Shown piece by piece: positions 9,708-20,011 of a stretch of DNA of 64,000 nt. The notes beneath the pieces were generated by a model. That model was given only the letters and a program-made list of their open reading frames with translations. It was not told the DNA's origin and did not search any database. The DNA is from Hansschlegelia quercus. GTDB taxonomy: Bacteria; Pseudomonadota; Alphaproteobacteria; Rhizobiales; Methylopilaceae. The stretch spans positions 248,001 through 312,000 of the forward strand of contig NZ_SIUB01000004.1 in assembly GCF_004310425.1 (NCBI RefSeq), written 5' to 3'. Each line of letters starts with the position of its first letter. Within the stretch, counting starts at the first letter, position 1. The position numbers and the translations under genes were made by a program.

Positions 9708-9809
9708 CGTCATCCCGGACGGCCGTGACGCCGATCCGGGATGTCTTCCGAAAGGGCGTCTGATCCTGCGGACGATCCCTGGCTCTTGCTTCGCACAGCC
9801 GGGGTGACG
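9708..9809. repeat. Palindromic intergenic repeat, copy 2
   Basis: A second copy of the element at 882-985. Ends CGTCATCCCGG (9708-9718) and CCGGGGTGACG (9799-9809) are inverted with one mismatch, and the inner GGCCGTGACGCCGATCCGGGAT and CTGGCTCTTGCTTCGC blocks match copy 1. It again lies between two convergent genes. Confidence 0.8.
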
Positions 9810-9835
9810 TTCCGAGACGGGCCTCGCTCTAAAGC

Positions 9836-10189
9836 TCAGGCCGCCTGACGCGGCGCCGGCAAGGCCAAGGCGTTGCGCGCTGCGGCGGCTTCCCGACGCG
9901 CGGCTTCGCGCTCCGCCTCGAGGCGCCCGGTTTCGGCGCGGCGACGCTTCGCCTCCTTGCGCCAGCGGCGCTGGCCGGCCCAGGACGCGACGCCGCCGAC
10001 GACCACGCCGGCCATCAGTGAGGCCAGAATCACCGCGAACAACGGAAGGGTGACGGCAAGCGCGGGCGCTTCCGGCGCGAAGGGGTCGAAGCCCACGACG
10101 ACGTCCTGCCGGTTCGCCACGGCGAAGAGCACGATGACGATCGCAAGCGGGATCCCGATCAGCCCGCTGAGGAACCGCCGAAACGTCAT
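9836..10189 (-). CDS. LapA-domain (DUF1049) membrane protein
   Basis: 117 aa. Two hydrophobic spans (about residues 9-25 and 45-68) flank the family signature [13 protein letters not shown]; the C-terminus is a basic and Glu-rich helix likely in the cytoplasm. LapA/YciS proteins act with LapB in regulating lipopolysaccharide synthesis in enterobacteria; the role here is inferred only from the family. The start overlaps the ihfB stop (ATGA), so the two are co-translated, an arrangement common in proteobacteria. Confidence 0.78.
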   Translation of the reverse strand: MTFRRFLSGLIGIPLAIVIVLFAVANRQDVVVGFDPFAPEAPALAVTLPLFAVILASLMAGVVVGGVASWAGQRRWRKEAKRRRAETGRLEAEREAARREAAAARNALALPAPRQAA

Positions 10190-10482
10190 GCCGGAACGGC
10201 CTCGTCCCTGTTCAGACGCACGCGCATCTCCTTACCCGTCTTGAAGAAGGGCACGACCTTGCCCTCGACCGAAACGTGCTCGCCGGTCCGGGGGTTCCGG
10301 CCGACACGGGCAGGCCTCGCCTTGACGGAGAACGCGCCGAAACCGCGCAGCTCCACGCGATCGCCTTTCGCCAGGGCGTCGACGATGCCGTCCAGTATCG
10401 AATTGATGATGTTCTCGACATCGCGCTGGTAGAGATGAGGGTTCATCTCAGCGATCTTGGCGACGAGTTCCGACTTTATCAT
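10186..10482 (-). CDS. ihfB: Integration host factor subunit beta
   Basis: 98 aa. A DNA-bending HU/IHF-family protein; the beta-arm signature [26 protein letters not shown] is complete with the intercalating Pro in the tip region, and the N-terminus [23 protein letters not shown] is typical of IHF-beta. It forms a heterodimer with IHF-alpha. The AT-rich region upstream (10505-10545) with the palindrome TTCTATAGAA at 10528-10537 probably contains its promoter. Confidence 0.93.
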   Translation of the reverse strand: MIKSELVAKIAEMNPHLYQRDVENIINSILDGIVDALAKGDRVELRGFGAFSVKARPARVGRNPRTGEHVSVEGKVVPFFKTGKEMRVRLNRDEAVPA

Positions 10483-10548
10483 GATCCCTCCGATCGACGA
10501 CCGGACATCGCGACTGAAAACAAAGTATTCTATAGAATTCAGAATTGT

Positions 10549-11496
10549 CTAAGAAGGTTGCCAGATGGCGAGAAGACCGTCAAGGACGCCGCGTTCGCCG
10601 TTTCGTCGAAGGGACGCAGCGACGCCGGGCATGCCCGCCGCGTCCGCAAGCGCGGCCGCGGCTCCGCCAAAGCCGAACCCAAAGCCGCTCTTCGGCTTCC
10701 AGTCGCGCACCGGTAGTTCGGTGTCGACGCCCTTCGTGGCGAGCCAGGCAATCGCCTCCTTCTCGCCGCCGATCTCGTCCACAAGCCTCAGCCCGATCGC
10801 CTGACGGCCGGTGAAGACGCGGCCGTCGGACACCGTGGCGAGGCCGGCGTCGTCGAGACCGCGGCGCTCCTTCACGATCTCCTTGAACCAGGCGAAGCTG
10901 TCGAGGATCAGCGTCTCGATCGCCTTGCGCGCCTCCGGGCTCGTCGGCTCGACGCCGTTCGGCGCGGCCTTCAGCGGCGCCGACTTGATGCTTTCGACCT
11001 CGACGCCGATCGTCTTTAGCAGGCCGGTGAAGTTCGGATATTGCGCGAGCACGCCGATCGACCCGGTGATCGAGGTCTTGTGCGCCACGATGTGGTCCGC
11101 CGCGATCGCGGCGACATAGCCGCCGGATGCCGCGACCGAGCCGAGCACCGCCGCGACGGGGCGATCCTTCGCGACCTCGCGCAGAGCGTCGTACAGCTCC
11201 TCGGAGGCAGTCACGCCGCCGCCGGGGCTGTCGATCATCAGCAGCACGCCCTTGGCGTCGCTCTTGGCGAGATCCTTGAGCAGCTTGTCGCGCTTCTCGT
11301 CGCTGAAGATGACGCCGGACAGCTCGATCTTGGCGATGTGCGGCCCGCGCGCGCCGCGACCGCTCTCCCCGCCCCGCAGCGCCAGCGCGCCGAGCACGAC
11401 CGCCGCGATCGCCAGAGCCACCGCGCCGATGCGCCAGCCGGCGAGACGGCGGCGCAATGAGCGGCGATCGAGAATGGCGTCGGTTTCGAGGGTCAT
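10549..11496 (-). CDS. sppA: Signal peptide peptidase SppA
   Basis: 315 aa. Membrane-bound S49 protease that degrades residual signal peptides. An N-terminal anchor (IGAVALAIAAVVLGALAL, about residues 22-40) is followed by the S49 core: IDSPGGG, the catalytic Ser in GSVAASGGYVAAIAAD, TGSIGV, and the candidate Lys in KSAPLKAAPNG. It is the short single-domain form. The frame stays open far upstream into rpsA, but ATG at 11496 gives the normal length and anchor. Confidence 0.9.
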   Translation of the reverse strand: MTLETDAILDRRSLRRRLAGWRIGAVALAIAAVVLGALALRGGESGRGARGPHIAKIELSGVIFSDEKRDKLLKDLAKSDAKGVLLMIDSPGGGVTASEELYDALREVAKDRPVAAVLGSVAASGGYVAAIAADHIVAHKTSITGSIGVLAQYPNFTGLLKTIGVEVESIKSAPLKAAPNGVEPTSPEARKAIETLILDSFAWFKEIVKERRGLDDAGLATVSDGRVFTGRQAIGLRLVDEIGGEKEAIAWLATKGVDTELPVRDWKPKSGFGFGFGGAAAALADAAGMPGVAASLRRNGERGVLDGLLAIWQPS

Positions 11497-11577
11497 GGCC
11501 GGGCGAGCTTTCCGAATGCGCGCGGCGGAAACGGCCGCGGACAATTGAAGATTTGCGCCACGGCCTAGCATGAGAAA

Positions 11578-11604
11578 GGCCCGGGCGAAATGATCGCCCG
11601 GGCC
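11578..11604 (-). terminator. Terminator hairpin downstream of rpsA
   Basis: GGCCCGGGCG (11578-11587) pairs perfectly with CGCCCGGGCC (11595-11604) across a 7-base loop. On the minus strand it is followed by TTTCTCA. It lies 33 bp after the rpsA stop. Confidence 0.78.
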
Positions 11605-11636
11605 TCCGGCAGTTCCATATGCTCGGCTGAGCGATC

Positions 11637-13355
11637 TTAGTCTTCGGAGCCTTCGCCGCTGCGCTTCTTCAGCGCCGCGCCGAGGATGTCGCCAAGCGAC
11701 GCGCCCGAGTCGGACGAACCGTACTGAGCCACGGCTTCCTTCTCTTCGGCGATTTCGAGCGCCTTGATCGACACGTTGACCTTGTGGGCCTTCTTGTCGA
11801 ACAGCGTGATGCGGGCGTCGAACTTCTGGCCGACCGAGAAGCGCTCGGGGCGCTGATCGGCGCGGTCGCGGGCGAGATCGGCGCGGCGCACGAAGGCGGT
11901 CACGTCGCTGTCCGCGATCTTCACGTTCAGGCCGCCCTCGGTGACCTCGGTCACTTCGCAGGTGACCACGGAGCCCTTGCGCATCTCGCCGGTCGTGTCG
12001 ACGAACGGGTCGCCGCCGAGCTGCTTCACGCCGAGCGAGATCCGCTCCTTCTCGACGTCGACGTCGAGAACCTGGGCGCGGACGATGTCGCCCTTCTTGA
12101 ACTCCTCGATGACGAGCTCGCCCGGACGGCTCCAGTCGAGGTCCGAGAGGTGCACCATGCCGTCGACGTCGCCGTCGAGGCCCAGGAACAGGCCGAACTC
12201 GGTCTTGTTCTTGACCTCGCCTTCGACCTCGGAGCCGACCGGGTGGCCCTCGATGAAGGCCTCCCAGGGGTTCTGCATGGTCTGCTTGAGGCCGAGCGAG
12301 ATGCGGCGCTTCACGGGGTCGACCTCGAGCACCATCACCTCGACCTCCTGGGAGGTCGCGACGATCTTGCCGGGGTGAACGTTCTTCTTGGTCCACGACA
12401 TCTCGGAGACGTGGATCAGGCCTTCGATGCCGGGCTCGAGCTCCACGAACGCGCCGTAGTCGGTGATGTTCGTGACGCGGCCGGTGAACTTGGCGCCCGC
12501 CGGGTACTTGGCCTCGATGCCCTGCCACGGATCGTCGAGCAGCTGCTTCATGCCGAGCGAGATGCGGTGCGTCTCATGATTGATCTTGATGATCTTCACC
12601 TTCACCTGCTGCCCGATCTGGAGCAGCTCGGTCGGGTGGTTCACGCGACGCCACGCGATGTCCGTGACGTGCAGCAGGCCGTCGATGCCGCCGAGATCCA
12701 CGAACGCGCCGTAATCGGTGATGTTCTTGACGACGCCCTCGATGACCTGACCCTCTTCGAGGTTCTGGACCAGCTCCTGGCGCATCTCGGCGCGCGATTC
12801 TTCAAGCACGGTGCGGCGCGACACGACGATGTTGCCGCGGCGGCGATCCATCTTGAGGATCTGGAAGGGCTGCGGCGTACCCATCAGCGGGCCGACGTCG
12901 CGCACCGGGCGGATGTCGACCTGGCTGCGCGGCAGGAAGGCGGTCGCGCCCTCGAGGTCGACGGTGAAGCCGCCCTTGACCTGGTTGAGGATGACGCCCT
13001 CGACCTTCTGGTTGTCGTTGAAGGCGACCTCGAGCTTGACCCAGCTCTCTTCGCGGCGCGCTTTGTCGCGCGACAGCACGGCTTCGCCGAGAGCGTTCTC
13101 GACGCGCTCGAGATAAACCTCGACGACGTCGCCGACCTTCAGCGGAGCGTCGCGGCCCATGCCGGCGAACTCGCGGATGGCGACACGGCCTTCGGTCTTC
13201 AGGCCGACGTCGATGACGGCCATGTCCTTTTCGATCGCGGTGATCGTGCCCTTGACGACGGAGCCTTCGGCGACGTCGTGCTCGCCGAAGGACTCTTCGA
13301 GCAGCGCGGCGAAATCGTCGCGCGAAGGGTTAGAAGCGGTAGCAGTGGCGTTCAT
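11637..13355 (-). CDS. rpsA: 30S ribosomal protein S1
   Basis: 572 aa. Binds mRNA and brings it to the 30S subunit. Six S1 RNA-binding repeats can be traced; clear cores are VEGVVKNITDYGAFVDLGG, GRVTNITDYGAFVELEPG and VEGEVKNKTEFGLFLGLDG. The ATG at 13355 is preceded by GGGAG. It is followed by its own terminator, and preceded by a structured leader. Confidence 0.96.
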   Translation of the reverse strand: MNATATASNPSRDDFAALLEESFGEHDVAEGSVVKGTITAIEKDMAVIDVGLKTEGRVAIREFAGMGRDAPLKVGDVVEVYLERVENALGEAVLSRDKARREESWVKLEVAFNDNQKVEGVILNQVKGGFTVDLEGATAFLPRSQVDIRPVRDVGPLMGTPQPFQILKMDRRRGNIVVSRRTVLEESRAEMRQELVQNLEEGQVIEGVVKNITDYGAFVDLGGIDGLLHVTDIAWRRVNHPTELLQIGQQVKVKIIKINHETHRISLGMKQLLDDPWQGIEAKYPAGAKFTGRVTNITDYGAFVELEPGIEGLIHVSEMSWTKKNVHPGKIVATSQEVEVMVLEVDPVKRRISLGLKQTMQNPWEAFIEGHPVGSEVEGEVKNKTEFGLFLGLDGDVDGMVHLSDLDWSRPGELVIEEFKKGDIVRAQVLDVDVEKERISLGVKQLGGDPFVDTTGEMRKGSVVTCEVTEVTEGGLNVKIADSDVTAFVRRADLARDRADQRPERFSVGQKFDARITLFDKKAHKVNVSIKALEIAEEKEAVAQYGSSDSGASLGDILGAALKKRSGEGSED

Positions 13356-13360
13356 AAAAT

Positions 13361-13454
13361 CTCCCAGCCCGTCTTCGGGCCCAGCGCCGGCGTTCGTGTT
13401 GATGGTCGGGTTCGACGATCGCCTGCGTCCGGTGCGCGTCTCCCCTCGGGAGAC
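13361..13454 (-). promoter_or_regulatory. Structured rpsA 5' leader
   Basis: Two perfect hairpins lie just before rpsA: GCCCG-TCTT-CGGGC (13367-13380), directly next to the GGGAG ribosome site, and GTCTCCC-CTC-GGGAGAC (13438-13454). The rpsA-cmk interval is 333 bp with no gene seen. S1 represses its own translation through leader structure in E. coli; a similar role here is inference. Confidence 0.5.
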
Positions 13455-13688
13455 GGGCCGGCGCCTGGACGCATGCGGCCGGGAACCCCATCCGCGAAAA
13501 CGCGACGTTGGCGCCGCATCCGAAGGCGCGGCCGCGCAAGCGTCAGAACGCCTCTACGGATGGGCGCGTCGTTAGCAGATCAGGCGGTTCCGCGCAACGC
13601 ACGAACGCCTGTTCCGGATCGTGGCGTTCCAGTGCGGAGTCGAAGCCGCTCGCCGGCTTTTGGCGCCGGCGTGGTCAGACCGGAACGA

Positions 13689-14324
13689 TCACGAGGCCGG
13701 GGTTCTTCCAGTCAGCCCGTCGATGATCGCGATCGCCGCGGCAAATACGGCATCGGCGTCGAGCGTTGTGGTGTCGAGCGTCACCGCGTCGTCTGCGGCC
13801 TTCAACGGCGCCGTGGCGCGATTCATGTCGCGGTGATCGCGGGCGCGAATGTCGGCGAGGATCGCGGCCTCGTCGACCTCCTCCCCCCTGCTCTCCAGCT
13901 CCAGGGCGCGGCGTCGGGCGCGCTCCTCCGGAGAGGCGATGACGAAGAGCTTGGCGTCGGCGTCCGGGCAGATGACCGTGCCGATGTCCCGCCCGTCCAG
14001 CACGGCGCCCGGCGCTTCAGCCGCGAAGCGGCGCTGCATCTCGAGCAGCGCCTGGCGAACCTGCGGATAGGACGAGACGACGGACGCCCCTGCGCCGGCC
14101 GCCTCGCTGCGCAAGGCCGAATCCGAGAGGAAGGCCGGATCCAGATGGCGGGCCTCCTCGGCGCCGGCCTCGGCGTCTTCGAGCATGTCGCGATGGATGA
14201 GCTTCAGCGCGACCGCGCGATAAAGCAGCCCGGTGTCGAGATGGCGCAGGCCGTAATGCCTGGCGAGGCGGCGGGCGAGCGTCCCTTTGCCGGACGCCGC
14301 AGGCCCGTCGATCGCGACGATCAC
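13689..14324 (-). CDS. cmk: Cytidylate kinase
   Basis: 211 aa. Phosphorylates CMP and dCMP. The P-loop [17 protein letters not shown] is at residues 5-21, followed by [12 protein letters not shown] and [20 protein letters not shown], all hallmarks of the family. It lies 13 bp after aroA in the same direction, upstream of rpsA, the common aroA-cmk-rpsA order of proteobacteria. Confidence 0.95.
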   Translation of the reverse strand: MIVAIDGPAASGKGTLARRLARHYGLRHLDTGLLYRAVALKLIHRDMLEDAEAGAEEARHLDPAFLSDSALRSEAAGAGASVVSSYPQVRQALLEMQRRFAAEAPGAVLDGRDIGTVICPDADAKLFVIASPEERARRRALELESRGEEVDEAAILADIRARDHRDMNRATAPLKAADDAVTLDTTTLDADAVFAAAIAIIDGLTGRTPAS

Positions 14325-14337
14325 TTCCCCGCCCCGA

Positions 14338-15819
<1,482 letters not shown>

Positions 15820-15846
15820 TCAGATCAAGCTCCGGATCGAAACGTT

Positions 15847-16287
15847 TTGGCCAAGCCCGAACTCGGCGTCAAACGGACCTGCCAGTCCTGCGGCGCGAAA
15901 TATTACGACCTCATGCGCGACCCGATCGTGTGCCCGAAATGCGGCGCGCAGTTCGTCGCGACGGTGATCGTCTCGAGCGCCGCCATGGCGCGCGCGGCGA
16001 AGGCCGATGCGGCCCGAGCCAAGGCGCGGGCGGCGACTGTCGAGGACGAGGACGCCGTCGATCCCGTGGAGGCGGAGGACGAGGACGTCGAGGCGATCTC
16101 GCTCGAGGACGCCGACGAGGAAGTCGCTCCGAAAGCCAAGGCCGTCCCCTCCGACGACGATGAGGACATCGAAGACGAAGCGACGGACGATGACGCCGAC
16201 GATGAGAGCTTCCTCGAGCCGGATGAGGATTCCGACGAGGACATGACCGACATCATCGGCGACCGCGAGAAAGACGACGAGGCTTGA
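15847..16287 (+). CDS. TIGR02300 (FYDLN-acid) family protein
   Basis: 146 aa. A short zinc-ribbon-like head (CQSCGAKYYDLMRDPIVCPKC, two CxxC pairs at about residues 12-32) is followed by a very acidic low-complexity tail rich in Asp, Glu and Ala. This is the TIGR02300 family, restricted to alphaproteobacteria, with YYDL in place of FYDL; the function is unknown. The start is TTG at 15847, in register with the family's AKPELGVKR opening; no ATG is available. Confidence 0.8.
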   Translation: MAKPELGVKRTCQSCGAKYYDLMRDPIVCPKCGAQFVATVIVSSAAMARAAKADAARAKARAATVEDEDAVDPVEAEDEDVEAISLEDADEEVAPKAKAVPSDDDEDIEDEATDDDADDESFLEPDEDSDEDMTDIIGDREKDDEA

Positions 16288-16425
16288 ACCCCGTCGCGAA
16301 CTATGATTTTGAGATGCGCCGCTGAGGGGGTCACCTTCTCGCGGCGGGTCTGAAGCCTAAAGGGCTTGAGACCTGAACGTCCGGACGGCGGCGATCCCAA
16401 CGCAGCCGCCAGTCCGCACCCCGGT

Positions 16426-16501
<76 letters not shown>

Positions 16502-16759
16502 AGTATTTTCTGAGAACTAGAGTTTCTCGGGCCCTCACGGATAACGGCGTATTCTCCGCTACTTAGCTGGCAGGATGTGGCGGGTTCGGGTCTCTGAACG
16601 CTGCTAAGTGGCGTGACGCCTCGCTTCCTGGACCGGGGTCTCCGCTCCTACGAAGCCATGTCGTACGGGCGGACTGATGTACTCGCAAGCGCATCGCCAT
16701 GGGCAACCGCCTAGCCTTGGCGGTCCGCTAAAACGCCAGCTGAAAACGATGCTCGAAGC

Positions 16760-18304
16760 TCAGACTGCAGGCTGCTCTAGACCGATCGACAGCCATTGCG
16801 CGGGCCACAGCATCGGCGCGTCCGCCAGAGCCTTCGCGCTGACGCCTCGCGGCAGACGTCCATCAGCGATCGCCTTCACCAGATCCGGCGCCAGGAAGGC
16901 GTAGTCGATCATCCTCTCGATATGCCGGCGGCTGCATCCGTGTTTCTTAGAGAGCTGATCGAGATCGATCGATCGTCCGCGCTCCAGCTCCCCTACGCAC
17001 TGTCGTCCGGCGGCAATCCACTTAAGCAGAACAGCGCGCGCCTCCGCCTTCATCGGCAGAGCGGATGGGTCACTCAGCCCCATGATGCTTCTGTCGCTTG
17101 AGCGCCGAGGCGATGCGATCCGGATCACATCGCCATTGGCTAAGCTGAGCTGGACGCCATCGTCGGAGATTATGGCTTGGCTCAAATGCTCGGCGACGAT
17201 GATTCGATCATCATCCTCGCCGGCGGATCTGGAACGAAGGGCAGCGATCACCGCGCCTTCGATCTGCGGCGCGGAGATGCGTTTCACCGATCCCGCGTCC
17301 GCTCCCCTACCCTGCGCCACCACGCAGGACACGTAGTAGCGATACCGGATCCCCTTCTTGTTGGTGACGCTCGGCGTCATCGGGTTTCCGCGATCGTCGA
17401 ACAGTCGTCCGAGCAGGAGAGCGCCGGATGCCGATCGTTTTGTCCGGAAGCTATTGCGGTTCTCGGCGAGCTTGGCGGCGACGGCCTCGAACAACTCGGC
17501 CGCAATGATCGGCGGGTGCTCGCCGCGATAGCTCTGACCTTTGTGGTTGATCTCGCCGAGATAGACCCGGTTCGCCAGCAGATACGCGAGCGGACCGTTG
17601 GTGAGCGGCACGCCGCCGATCGTCATGCCAGATGAACGCGTTCGCGAGCGCGTGACAATGCCGCGTTCTCGAATGTCCTTCTGGAGAGCGGACAGCGATC
17701 CAAGAACAAGGTAGCGCTCGAAGATCATCCGGACGGTTGCAGCCTCCGCCTCATCGACCACCAGCTTCTTGGCTTCGACGCGGTAGCCGAGTGGCACCAC
17801 ACCGCCGACCCAGATGCCTCGCTTCTTCGACGCGGCGATCTTGTCCCTGATGCGCTCGCCCGTAACCTCTCGCTCAAACTGGGCGAAGGACAGCAGCATG
17901 TTGAGCGTCAGCCGCCCCATGCTGGTGGTCGTGTTGAAGGACTGCGTGACCGAGACGAACGACACGCCATTGGCGTCGAACAGCTCGACCAGCTTGGCGA
18001 AATCCGCGAGGGAGCGGGTCAGACGATCAACCTTGTAGACGACGATGACGTCGACGCCGCGAGATCGAATCAGATCGAGGAGCCGCTGCAGCGCCGGCCG
18101 CTCCATTGAGCCGCCGGAGAAGCCGCCGTCCGAGAACACCCCGTTCTTGACGAGCTTCCACCCCTCTCCGGCTTGGCTCCTGACATAGGCTTCCGCCGCC
18201 TCGCATTGAGCGTCGAGCGAGTTGAAGTCCTGCTCGAGCCGGTGGTCGGTTGAGACGCGGGTGTATACCGCGCAACGGCGGATGGCTGTCGGCGCGCGAC
18301 TCAC
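16760..18304 (-). CDS. Large serine site-specific recombinase
   Basis: 514 aa. An N-terminal resolvase domain (about 10-160) with the catalytic Ser18 in YTRVSTD, FSDGGFSGGSMERPALQRLL and VYKVDRLTRSLADF; then a Recombinase domain (about 185-300) and a zinc-ribbon-like/coiled region. The C-terminus includes an HTH-like segment (LDQLSKKHGCSRRHIERMI). It catalyses integration or excision through a Ser-DNA link. The start at 18304 overlaps the DUF2924 stop (ATGA). It probably mobilised this island, but no att sites could be located. Confidence 0.9.
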   Translation of the reverse strand: MSRAPTAIRRCAVYTRVSTDHRLEQDFNSLDAQCEAAEAYVRSQAGEGWKLVKNGVFSDGGFSGGSMERPALQRLLDLIRSRGVDVIVVYKVDRLTRSLADFAKLVELFDANGVSFVSVTQSFNTTTSMGRLTLNMLLSFAQFEREVTGERIRDKIAASKKRGIWVGGVVPLGYRVEAKKLVVDEAEAATVRMIFERYLVLGSLSALQKDIRERGIVTRSRTRSSGMTIGGVPLTNGPLAYLLANRVYLGEINHKGQSYRGEHPPIIAAELFEAVAAKLAENRNSFRTKRSASGALLLGRLFDDRGNPMTPSVTNKKGIRYRYYVSCVVAQGRGADAGSVKRISAPQIEGAVIAALRSRSAGEDDDRIIVAEHLSQAIISDDGVQLSLANGDVIRIASPRRSSDRSIMGLSDPSALPMKAEARAVLLKWIAAGRQCVGELERGRSIDLDQLSKKHGCSRRHIERMIDYAFLAPDLVKAIADGRLPRGVSAKALADAPMLWPAQWLSIGLEQPAV

Positions 18305-18762
18305 GCCGCCTTCTCCTTATCCCGCAGTCCAAAGAAGCGTGGTCCGTTCCAGCGCACGCCGGTGATCGCCCGCGCCACCTCCGAGAGGCTACGGTAGGTC
18401 ACACCCTTCCAAGCGTAGCCATCCGCCATATGCATCACGTGGTGGGTGACGCCATCCCACTCGCGGATGAAGATCGCCCCCTGCCCTGCTCGAGCCTTGT
18501 CGGGAAGAGGCAGAGTTTTTGCGGCCATCAGGTTCCGGTCGGAGCCGATCCTCTCGATGAACCGGGCTGTGTCTGCATTGAGATCGCCGAACGCGTTGGC
18601 CTGGAGCCTGTAGGCCAACATCTTCAACAGAAGCGAACGATGGACGCCCGCGGGAATGGACCGGCCCGTCACGCTCCGCCAGCGAGCCTTCAGCGTCGGG
18701 AGGTCAAGCTCGGGCAAACGAGCTAAGTCCGCTTCGAGTGATGTGCGGGCTGTGCTCATCAT
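18301..18762 (-). CDS. DUF2924 protein
   Basis: 153 aa. Matches the DUF2924 pattern: LARLPELDLPTLKARW, a Pro turn, then LLLKMLAYRLQANAFG, and a C-terminal half with TLLP-like lead, IREWDGVTHHVMHMADGYAWKGVTYRSLSEVARAITG. Such proteins are regularly found directly upstream of serine recombinases in alphaproteobacterial phages and islands; they may be recombination accessory or directionality factors, which is inference. It overlaps both neighbours by 4 bp. Confidence 0.8.
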   Translation of the reverse strand: MMSTARTSLEADLARLPELDLPTLKARWRSVTGRSIPAGVHRSLLLKMLAYRLQANAFGDLNADTARFIERIGSDRNLMAAKTLPLPDKARAGQGAIFIREWDGVTHHVMHMADGYAWKGVTYRSLSEVARAITGVRWNGPRFFGLRDKEKAA

Positions 18763-19298
18763 GCCGTAGCGGATCGCTCATCCGGCATCGTGATCCAATA
18801 CCGCCGCCCGTCATCGTTCGTCGCTTCCGATGAGATCACGAACCCCTTCTTGCGGAGCCCGCTCAGAACACCCCGTGTCGTGTGCGGCAACCAGCCCGTT
18901 TTCTCCATAAGATCGTTCAGGGTGGCTCCGTGGTCTCGCCTCAGAAGGTAGACGACCTTCTGCAGCTTCGTTCCTGAGCGGATCTGCTCCGGCGCAGCGG
19001 TTGGCGATGTTTCCGGCTTGTTGGGCTCGTTGTGCTCGACGCCGATCGCAGCGTACCCGCTTGCCGTTAGCTTCAGCCCGACAGGCTTGCCATTCTCATC
19101 CTGGCGCCAGTTCGGCTGTCTGCGCTGGACCATTACTTCCGCCAGCAGTTCCTTGCGAAGGAGTGCGGCGATGGTCCGCGCGACTGACGGATGGGCGTCG
19201 GTCAGAACAACGAGGCTGTCCTCGCGCTGGGAGGCAGCGGACAAAAGGACGAGCTGCGCGTCGGTGAGCTTTAGCGCGGCCGCAGGGGTGGTGGACAT
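18759..19298 (-). CDS. DUF3489 protein
   Basis: 179 aa. N-terminal half LTDAQLVLLSAASQREDSL with two winged-helix-like segments; C-terminal half KLQKVVYLLRRDHGATLNDLMEKTGW, THTTRGVL-like (PHTTRGVLSGLRKKGF) and a beta wing (DDGRRYWIT), the DUF3489 domain. It resembles a DNA-binding winged helix. ATG at 19298 is preferred over upstream frames because of the GAAGGAG ribosome site. First gene of the coupled DUF3489-DUF2924-recombinase operon. Confidence 0.78.
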   Translation of the reverse strand: MSTTPAAALKLTDAQLVLLSAASQREDSLVVLTDAHPSVARTIAALLRKELLAEVMVQRRQPNWRQDENGKPVGLKLTASGYAAIGVEHNEPNKPETSPTAAPEQIRSGTKLQKVVYLLRRDHGATLNDLMEKTGWLPHTTRGVLSGLRKKGFVISSEATNDDGRRYWITMPDERSATA

Positions 19299-19398
19299 GA
19301 GAGCTTCTCCTTCGTGTCTGCGACGATCAATCGCCGCCACTGACGCGACCCCGCGAACGCGGGGCAGGAGAGGACGCGGAGCAGAAGGTTGTCGCCCT

Positions 19399-19638
19399 CT
19401 AACTCGCTTTGGCTTTGGTCTTCGCGGCTTCTCCATCGGCATGCCGCAGAAGGCTGGCGCTCTGCATGAGGTGGTTTGCCTCGTAGAGCAGCGGCTCGAT
19501 GTCATAGGCGACGTCCATCGCTTCATCGACGCGACCGAGCTTCAACAGCTCCTGCGCGCCGCGCGCTCGTTTGCCGCTCTCCACTACGCGGCGCATCATC
19601 GCTTTCAGGCAGGCCTTACCGAGCTTCTTCGACGACAC
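19399..19638 (-). CDS. Small island protein, unknown
   Basis: 79 aa with GTG start. Basic N-terminus (SSKKLGKACLKAMMRRVVESG), then two predicted helices (ARGAQELLKLGRVDEAMDVAYD, LLYEANHLMQSASLL). It lies 100 bp upstream of the DUF3489 gene in the same direction. It may belong to the recombinase cassette. I cannot assign a function. Confidence 0.5.
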   Translation of the reverse strand: MSSKKLGKACLKAMMRRVVESGKRARGAQELLKLGRVDEAMDVAYDIEPLLYEANHLMQSASLLRHADGEAAKTKAKAS

Positions 19639-20011
19639 GCTTCGACCTCCAGTTCGCTACGTCGACACTGACGCTCCGTTCGGCAGGGAAGTGAAGTCCG
19701 TTGTGCGGGAAGCCTGGAAGCCGGCTTCTGATCCGGTCCGCACCTCGCGGCTTTTATCTTGCCATCTCCCAATCTTATACCAGCCGCTCCAAACTGGCCC
19801 GCTAGCAATCACCGGTTCTTGCTCAACGCGGCCATTCGGAGGGTCCGCTTTCCGGCGGGGGCCATCAGCCGAGAGTGTCAGGTTTGAACGAAATTAGACG
19901 CCGAGCGTGCCTGCTATCGGCTGTCTCGTAGCGGTGAGCTGGTACAAAGTTTGCGCCCGGTTCAAAGCCCGTCATTGGCTCTGTCCTCGCTATTAAACCG
20001 GCTCTGGGAGG
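19639..20011. other. Intergenic region, no gene seen
   Basis: About 370 bp between the small island gene and the short-Argonaute stop. No convincing reading frame, RNA gene or repeat was seen. It presumably contains the promoter of the recombinase cassette on the minus strand and the end of the Argonaute transcript. Confidence 0.5.

Noticed and set aside
10549-12528. A long N-terminal extension of SppA
   Set aside because: The extra sequence overlaps rpsA out of frame and is Arg/Pro-rich; the anchor and normal length start at 11496.
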